Translations under genes and position numbers: made by a program | Origin: Coprinus comatus | Taxonomy: Eukaryota > Basidiomycota > Agaricomycetes > Agaricales > Agaricaceae | NCBI GenBank assembly: GCA_034638255.1 | Contig: JAWPGT010000013.1 | Coordinates: 620,001 to 684,000, forward strand | DNA length: 64,000 nt | Direction of reading: 5' to 3' | Shown here: positions 56,945-64,000 of the stretch, in pieces | Position numbering within the stretch: position 1 is the first letter of the stretch | How the letters are laid out: each line of letters opens with the position of its first letter | The notes under the pieces: generated by a model | Database searches by the model: none | What the model saw: the letters and a program-made list of their open reading frames with translations, nothing else | What the model was told of the DNA's origin: nothing

Positions 56945-58314
56945 ATGTCTGAACCTCCAGTCCCAGCGTCACCCACAGACAAGGACCTGCACAAAGACAA
57001 CTTCCGAGTACTGGTTACGGGGTTCGGTGTGAGTAGCCTCTATTCATATTCCAACCAAGCTGACAGGAGCAGCCCCTCGGACGACATGACGTTAATCCAT
57101 CGTGGCTGGCAGTCAAACCTTTGCACAACCTCGTCCTACAGACAGATCCAATAAACCACCCAAGGGTACCCCCCGCTGAAGATAAACCTTGTCCTCCACT
57201 CGACGAGAAATTGCTTATTCCCCGAACTATACATTTATCCACACTCGAGATCCCAGCTACCTACCAAGCTGTCGTGGACATCATCCCAAGCCTACATTTG
57301 CGTCCTCCAATTCCTCCTCCAAATGTTGGGGAAGACTTTCTAAAGCCTCCAGAAAATGGTTATGACTTTATGTTCCATATCGGCCTTGCAGGTAGAGGAC
57401 CACTCCGCCTTGAACGTGCAGGCCACAAACTAGGATACAATATGAAAGATGCCAGCGGCCAATATGCCCCGGTTGTTATCCCTCAACCCAAGGATTTCAG
57501 CAGACGCGCCCCTGATGGCCAACCTATGACAATAGCAGAAAAGGCAGAACGAGAACGTTTAGGGATGGTGCCTACTCTGGATCATCATCAGGGTAATCCC
57601 ATTGGTGATAGTAATGCAAAACCAAATCGCGGATTCGGAGGTCCCTCTTATGAACTTTTTACGGATGAGATCAGCACAGATCTGGATCTTACGAGGATCG
57701 TCCAAGATCTAAGGCAAACTGGAGTCGAGGTGAGAAAACTATCAATAACCTACCGTACCCTATTTACCTTTTTAATGCTACAGGCCCTGCAATCAATATA
57801 TTCGTCGATGGATGGTGGTCACTTTCTGGGAGATTTCCTTTATTATTGTTCACTCGCGGAATCAAAAAGAAGCGCAAACCCCTACGAAAAGCGTCGTAAC
57901 TGTCAAGTCCTCTTCCTGCATTGTGCTCCTGTAGGATTTCCTTTGAACTCAGAGGTGGTTACGGACGCCATAAAACGTATAATTTTCTGGGTATGTAACG
58001 AGATTCAAACTATGAACACCGACGACACCCCAAACCTTCCTCCAGGAAGCAAGACAATACCCGCACGTGTCCAACAACAACCGTCACCGGCTAATTCAGG
58101 TCCCCCTGCAGACACTGTTGTGCAACCTCCAGTAGTGCAGCCACCGCCACCCGTACAGCCGACACCACCACCCAGTTCTGGATATCCCCCTCCTTCTTCC
58201 GAACCTCAAGCTGTCCCAACGGGATATATTTATCCACCTCGTGATAGGCCTCTTGAAGTCCCACCACCTGTACAACCACCACCTCCTTCAGGAGTACAGC
58301 GCCCCCTTACCTAA
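56945..58314 (+). CDS. Pyroglutamyl peptidase I-like protein lacking the catalytic Cys
   Basis: This is a C15 peptidase fold: FRVLVTGFG joined by a 44-nt intron to PLGRHDVNPSWLAVKPL, then FHIGLAGRGPLRLERAGHKL, which includes the catalytic Glu region. VEALQSIYSSMDGGHFLGDFL aligns to the active-site loop (D-A-G-x-x-L-C-D-F in active enzymes), but the Cys is Gly (GGA, 57829-57831). The His motif is retained in LFLHCAPVGFP. A Pro-rich tail of about 100 residues (PPPPVQPTPPPSSGYPPP) is extra. The loss of the nucleophile suggests a pseudo-enzyme with a binding role. It lies 58 bp downstream of MGS1 and upstream of MET14, all on the plus strand. Confidence 0.85.
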
Positions 58315-58602
58315 TAATATGGCCTTCGGTGTATATTACTTGCTTTTCTGAAGTACATATCCATTCAAGCGCTTGTAATACTTGCTTTGTTTAGCCACCT
58401 TCCTTCCTGTACATCAAACCTATATACTGTAATCCCTATGCTAGAAACATCATTACAAAGATATTCCGCGATCAATATCGCGTTACGCTCACGCAATCGT
58501 GAGTCCATTCACCGTGCATTGAAAGAAAGAGAAATATGACGACTCTGTTGTTAAGTCTCTGGCCCCTCCTCAAACATCCATACAAATTGAAAGTTAAGTG
58601 TA

Positions 58603-59422
58603 ATGGCCACCAATATCACATTCCATGATGGTAAGCTTCATTGTATCCCATCCATCACTCATTGCATGTACACGACAACACCTTAGGTTCCGTGACTATA
58701 GGGGAACGATCGAATTTGCTCGGTCAGAAAGGAGCCACAATCTGGTTGACTGGTCTCAGTGCAAGTGGTAAAGTAAGTGGGCCTTATATAACACTTTCAA
58801 AAACCAAAGAAATCACGCACATACTATTTCAAGTCAACCATTGCATGCGCACTCGAACAGCAACTCTTACATTTGAAAAAGTTCTCCTATCGACTTGATG
58901 GCGATAACATTCGTTTTGGTTTAAATAAAGACCTAGGCTTCGACGAGAAGTCGAGGAACGAGAATATTCGGCGGATTGCTGAGGTATAGTCGATCTTTAA
59001 TGCTACATCGTATCTCCGTTAACATGGGGGGATAGGTAGCAAAGTTATTCGCTGACGCATCGGCCATCGCAATCACTGCCTTCATTTCACCATACGTGAA
59101 AGATCGACAAATAGCTAGGGAATTACATAAAACGGCCGACATTCCCTTCATTGAGATCTTTATTGATGCTCCTCTAAGTGTTGTGGAAGAGAGGGATCCC
59201 AAGGGGCTTTATAAGAGAGCACGAGCGGGAGAAATTAAAGGTGAATATTGTCGTTCACCCCATAAATCACAATCAGATATATCATATTCAGATTTCACTG
59301 GAATATCTGCCCCATATGAAGAACCGAGTGAACCTGAGATTCACATTAAAACCAACGAGGTACCGATTGCAGAAGCTGTTCGGGTTATCTTGGATTACTT
59401 GCAAGAGAAGAAATACATCTAA
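58603..59422 (+). CDS. MET14: Adenylylsulfate (APS) kinase
   Basis: APS kinase phosphorylates adenosine 5'-phosphosulfate to PAPS in sulfate assimilation, in the cytosol. It starts [10 protein letters not shown] at 58603. The P-loop region is [12 protein letters not shown] joined across an intron. [19 protein letters not shown] is the APS-binding region, followed by [56 protein letters not shown] and [20 protein letters not shown]. It ends LQEKKYI at 59422. There are about five introns, including one inside the TGISAPYE region at about 59239-59295. The window has no other sulfate-reduction gene except the distant cysteine synthase. Confidence 0.94.
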
Positions 59423-59548
59423 TGTTACATGTAAGGTATCTGTATCTGTATCTGTATACTACATACATTCTTATGAAATTTGTGAAAGAAAAAAGCTACT
59501 TCTTCGTAGAGCACACAGGCAGCACACTCCTTGTGAATTGTAATTACA

Positions 59549-62111
59549 TCAACCCCATATGTTGTTATTCATGTCCTGTTGACCCTCAATTACTAAGTCG
59601 TCGGCAGGAGTTCCAGGACTCAAAGTGGACTCTTGGTCTTCTTGTTCTTCTTCAATAACGTCATAAGGCTGGTCGAGGATAGAAGAAAAACCTCCCTCAA
59701 GCAGGCTCAACCAACTTGTTAGGTTTTCGATAGTTTTCGTCATCGACACCTGAAGTTGTTTGCGATCGCTTTTTGCAAGAGATTCATAATCCAGGGCTTG
59801 AACAGTTGGGGAAGATGTAGTAATAATATGAGAATGATTTTTGTTATCTTTATGGTCCGGCTGGAAATTAAATTGAGTTAGATACTGGGATGGGTAAAGT
59901 TCGTCTTCTGATTGCTGCTGAACGATACCCGGCGAGTGCCGATCTCCAATGGCCAATGCAGGAGCTACATCTTGGTTACGAGGCGGTTGTCCAAAGATGG
60001 AAGGGGAAGGTGGAAGTAAATCCGTAAAACCAAGATGATGTTCGGATGAGAGGGAGGGGACCTAGTATTCAATGTCAATGGGGCGCGGTCACATAATGTT
60101 CAACGCCATACCTTCAAGACATCCTTCAGGCCGGGTGTCTTGAGAGACTGATTCAGAGGAGGAAATATATCTGGTCCATCATTTTCGCAATGAATACGAA
60201 CGGAAGGTTTGGAGTTGGAGTTGGCCATTTCGTCAGCAGAACCTGAGCTTTTGGAATTTTCTCTTGTGCATACGTTCGGAACAACTGTAGAAGAACGAGT
60301 ACGCAATATTGGCGGTGGAATGAGTGAATGTGAGGGAAGATGCCTTGAAGACGTTGCATCAAGAGAATAGGCAGTTTGGTGCCATCCAGCTGAATCAACT
60401 TCCGCATCAATATGTTGTGTGGGAGATAGCGATAACGGAGGTTTCTTGGACGAGATGGCTTTTAGGCTCAGAGTGGAAGGAAAGCGAAAAGCGGCTGGCG
60501 ACGCAAGATCGCGATCATGGGGCGTCAAGTTGGACAAAGCCTCCGAGTCTTGTACTTTCCCCTTGTGAGGAGAGGGTGGTTTCTGGACCGTTCCTTGTGG
60601 GACATTATGCACTGCAGAAGGCTTTTCTAACTTTGTCTCCTGATAATGGAGTTGTTGTATATTCTCATCCACATCTGGAGGGACTGACGCTTGTGTTCCA
60701 TCATGAATGTTAATGCCGCTAGTGGATCTTCCAGGGTGAATGGAACTAACGTCAGAAATAGATGTGTTGTGTTGATTGGCATTAACACCGAGTGGAAGCG
60801 GCTGGCTACCGGATATTTTGATCGTTCTATTGATTGAGGACGAAAGGTTTTTGGGCCGAAAAACCCCTTGTTGTTGTGTATTCGTGTGATCTTCAAATAG
60901 CGTACGCAATGACAAAGGCAAGGCAGGTGCGGGTAGCGTGGGACGTATAGTATATTGACCTAGAGTATCATCTTCGCCTGGCGTAGTTTTTAAACTTCCA
61001 GAGTCATCTGTAAGATAGCTTCCAGGAGGTGGACCGCGTAACGTGTCAAACTCCCAACTTTCGTCATCCTCCATAGTTTCACTTTAATACACACATGTAA
61101 GCAATAAAAAGACTCGGCATCCGGAAAAGACATACACATCTGGCCCCTTTTCCCAAACCAGGGGTTCAGCAAGACTAGCCCTTGGGCCAATTTTCTTGAT
61201 GCGCATGATAAGATCCTTCAGCACGATAACGTTGGTTTTGATTATACTCTTGATCCATTTTGTCTTTAATAGCTCGTCAGCGGGTAATCGCTGTAAATTG
61301 ATTTATTGAGTCCTCACTCAGGTGACATTTCGAGCACGTATCTTACCTCAGACGGCAGTTCTTTGAGGCAATATGTCATGAACTCCCGCATATCTTTAGA
61401 CCCTTCGGTTTCGGAGAGACGTGGCGGCTTTACTCGTGGAATAAGATCCATGACCTGAAATCTATCGAGGTTGGAATGTGGAGGACTTCCTTTGATCATC
61501 TCGTACACCATGATACCCAAGCTCCAAATATCAGCCTTTGTATCATATGTTGTCACACTTTGAACGACTTCTGGTGCCATCCAATAGGGTGTACCCGTGA
61601 GCGTATTGCGCTTGCTTGAAGAGGTAGCAAGGAGCGCTGAAACACCAAAGTCACATATCATAACCTTTCCCGTGGAGGTCACAAGAATATTGGCGGCCTT
61701 CATGTCCCGGTGGATTACAGGCACCTTGTGTAGGTGACTCAATCCGACCAAAACTTCTCGGACGATGACCGACACATATTTCTCCTCAAGACAACCGTCC
61801 TTGGAAGCTTTCATCAAGGCATCGACGCTACCGCCCTGAGCATACTCCATCACAATCCACACTCGAGGACCGTCCATATAGCAGCCAAAATATTTTGTGA
61901 TATTAGGAATGTCGCGCATTTGACTGAGGAGGGTGACTTCTTGCTGGATATCTGCTACATCGTCGTCGGGTGTGTCGAGGTTGATGATTTTGAGGGCAAC
62001 GATATTTCCAGTAGGAATATGTCTTCCTTTGTGTACCGATCCATATCCGCCCTTTCCTACTGTTTCTAAACGTTCGTAGAGCTGGTGGACAGACGCCTGA
62101 GCTTGAGCCAT
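59549..62111 (-). CDS. KIC1: GCK/Ste20-type protein kinase (Kic1/Nak1-like)
   Basis: This is a Ser/Thr kinase of the germinal-centre class, the type heading the RAM/morphogenesis pathway in fungi. From 62111: LYERLETVGKGGYGSVHKG (G-loop), VALKIINLDTP (lysine), VMEYAQGGSVDALM, VIHRDMKAANILV (HRD), MICDFGVSALLA (DFG), GTPYWMAPEVVQS (activation and APE). The kinase domain ends with RLPADELLKTKWI-type sequence near 61260, then IIKTNVIVLKDLIMRIKKIG and the Kic1-like segment WEKGP ... MEDDESWEFDTLRG. A long disordered tail ends QDMNNNIWG at 59549. About six introns. It diverges from eIF2B-gamma with 99 bp and a CACGTG at 62155. Confidence 0.9.
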
Positions 62112-62154
62112 TGCATATCTGCGGAATGAATAAGAGTGTGGATGGAGTGTGGGT

Positions 62155-62160
62155 CACGTG
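62155..62160. promoter_or_regulatory. E-box CACGTG in KIC1/GCD1 divergent promoter
   Basis: TCACGTGG in the middle of the 99-bp gap between two divergent ATGs. Motif match only; a bHLH-type factor could bind. Confidence 0.35.
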
Positions 62161-62210
62161 GTACCGGGATAAGATTGATTGAATTTGGTTGGAGTCATCT
62201 AATCATACCA

Positions 62211-64000
62211 ATGGACCTGGATACTGTCAAGGTTGAGCTTGTCTCTCGTGAATTTCTTGCTGTAGTTCTCTCGGGATTTGGTAACGAGTAAGTTGTAACT
62301 CCCTCAATTCCATTATCCAACTCATTTCTAGGCTCGTTCCCCTCACTGGCGATTATGGTGATGAGCCGTGTCCTAAGGCCCTCTTGCCAGTCGCAAACCG
62401 GCCCATGATCGATTATGTATTTTCCTGGATCGAACAATCTGGAATAAAAGGTATCTGTTGACATTGTATATAATATATTATTATTTACCACAGTTTCTTC
62501 AGACGTTTTACTCATTTGCCCTACCGTTCACCGGCCTGCTATATACCACCACATTCATTCCGGTGTTACTTCCTTCAATTTAAACATAGACCTACAGACG
62601 TACGAAGAAACGGTTGATAGTAGTGTTGGTACTTGCACACTTCTCAGACATTTCGCAAATCGAATCCGCGAAGATTTTGTTGTCGTTCCCTGCGACTTTA
62701 TTTCCCCATCCACTCTTCCTCTCAGCACTCTTCTAAACCAGTTCCGGACAGATGCCGGCTCCAATGGTTCAATTGCCACTGTGTGTTGGTATGCGACACA
62801 AAAGTCAGAGAAGAACGCACCTCCAGAAGAGTGGGGACCTCCTGCACCTCCAACACCAATCGTCTGGGACGATGCATCCAGGACCTTGCTCCATGTCGAT
62901 ACCACGGATGACCTTGACAGAAACTCTGATGAGTTCGAACTTCGACTGTCATTGCTATCACAGTACGTAACTTATTGTCCGTGTAGTATAGTATTTTAAA
63001 GGTTACTCTCCAGATACCCCCATGTTCGACTTTCCACTAATTATCAGGATTCTCACGTGTACGTTTGTAAGCGCTCACTGCTCGATGTCTTGTTGGAAAA
63101 AAAAACCCTTGATTCGTTCAAAGAAGAATTTCTTCCTTGGTTATGCAAAGTCCAATACCAGAAGCTGAAGAGACAAAAATATGGGCACGGTTAGTCGTAC
63201 GTGGATCCGTTATTAGCACTGACCTTAACTTTCACTTGATATAGCCCTATTTCAAGCTGATGGGACATCTTCGCAATCTATCGCACTCCAGCATTCTACT
63301 CTCCTCGACGTAGCCGATAGTCCAGTTGAACGGACTAATCAGGAGGGCGACATGTCTGCTAGCTTAAAGATCGGAGTTATATTGCACCATTCAAAGGACG
63401 ATATCGCGATTCGCGTCAATAATCTTCATTCATTCGTGGAAACCAATAGAAGGGTCAGCCTTCGTCCACCGTGCTCTCTTTCTGAAATTTGAGCTTATGT
63501 TTACACAGGCCCTTTCAACTACAAGTTACACACTTCCAATTGATCCTAAAAACCGTGCCTTGATAGATCAAAAAGCTCAGATATCCAGTGATACTATCAT
63601 CGGCGATTCTACCCGAGTATCAGAACGAACCACGATTAAGAAGTCCGTGATAGGACGACATTGCGTTATCGGGAGGATGGTAAAAATTGTGGGATGTATA
63701 TTGCTTGATCATTGTGTGATCGAGGATGGGTTAGTCTATCTTCTCACTAGAATTTTGACATAGTTCTGATCCCCCAAGAAACACAGAGCCAAGATCGAAG
63801 GGTGCGTATTAGGAAAGAACACCAAAATTGGTGGAAAGGCGGAGCTCTCCCGATGCGTCACGCAAGCCGGGTTTGAAGTTAGCGCGGGAGGTATGTTCAA
63901 GTTGAATCTATGTGTATATGGCTACTTACATGCGCTTTAGACACAATTAAAAACGAGAAGCTCGAGGCAAGCGACTGGACTGCTGCACCTGACACAACCG
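62211..64000 (+). CDS. GCD1: Translation initiation factor eIF2B gamma subunit, 3' end cut
   Basis: eIF2B is the GDP/GTP exchange factor for eIF2; the gamma subunit pairs with epsilon. The nucleotidyltransferase-like domain reads FLAVVLSGFGNELVPLTGDY, CPKALLPVANRPMIDYVFSW, LNQFRTDAGSNGSIATVC, YPHVRLSTNYQDSHVYVCKR and EEFLPWLCKVQYQKLKRQ. Left-handed beta-helix hexapeptides follow (QISSDTIIGDSTRVSERTTI, KKSVIGRHCVIGRMVKIVGC, LGKNTKIGGKAELSRCVTQA). The Met start is at 62211 (MDLDTVKVEL). The frame is open at the window edge, so the C-terminus is missing. About eight introns. The pyrophosphorylase loop is degenerate (SGFGNELVP), as in other gamma subunits. Confidence 0.9.

Noticed and set aside
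57029..57072. A 38-nt intron ending GACAG in the pyroglutamyl-peptidase-like gene
   Set aside because: The acceptor six bases later (GAGCAG, 44 nt) gives the family motif GFGP and a better spacing from the CTGAC branch site.

Overview
The window is nuclear DNA from a filamentous basidiomycete, most likely a mushroom-forming Agaricomycete. The evidence is dense protein genes on both strands, many 45-70 nt spliceosomal introns (GT-AG, a few GC-AG, CTGAC/CTAAC-like branch sites), and basidiomycete-style proteins such as a LIM-LIM-C1-RhoGAP and small signal-peptide/TM proteins. About 35 protein genes and one tRNA gene are supported. There are no operons, phage, transposons or CRISPR arrays.

Layout. 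1-3.4 kb: a truncated unknown gene, a Cys-rich membrane protein and an Smr-domain protein. 3.6-7.9 kb: ornithine decarboxylase antizyme, which needs a +1 ribosomal frameshift, divergent from ribosomal protein S2, then an unknown Ser-rich protein. 8.1-15.2 kb (all minus): cytochrome P450, a single-pass membrane protein, ELL elongation factor, Kti12. 15.9-22.6 kb: RhoGAP and a BTB protein, convergent. 22.7 kb: tRNA-Gln(CUG). 23-31 kb: Pol I subunit RPA43, Tim16/Pam16, cysteine synthase, Arf6, an LRR protein, Rad23. 31-33.6 kb: phospholipase B with an apparent frameshift. 33.7-46.2 kb: an HMMR-like coiled-coil protein and two PSR1-like CTD-type phosphatases in convergent orientation, enclosing a membrane/coiled-coil protein and a candidate telomeric TPP1-like OB-fold protein. 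46.4-50.4 kb: polyQ bZIP factor, very-long-chain hydroxyacyl-CoA dehydratase (apparent frameshift), a mucin-like membrane protein, a secreted AhpD/CMD-like protein. 50.6-64 kb: cohesin Rad21, a PPR protein, Mgs1/WRNIP1, a pyroglutamyl-peptidase-like protein lacking its catalytic Cys, APS kinase, a GCK/Kic1 kinase and a truncated eIF2B-gamma gene.

Most genes are housekeeping and are not a functional cluster. Several pairs share very short divergent promoters: RAD21/PPR (77 bp), KIC1/eIF2B-gamma (99 bp), RPA43/TIM16 (119 bp). The sulfur genes (cysteine synthase, APS kinase) are far apart.

The most striking signals concern expression. They are a UUU-UGA antizyme shift site, two unrelated genes (TIM16 and RAD21) whose first coding exon is only the ATG followed by a 50-nt GC-AG intron beginning GCAAGT, an 11-nt microexon, a 6-nt tRNA intron, and a putative 40-nt intron inside a TM helix. 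I found no previously undescribed multi-gene system.
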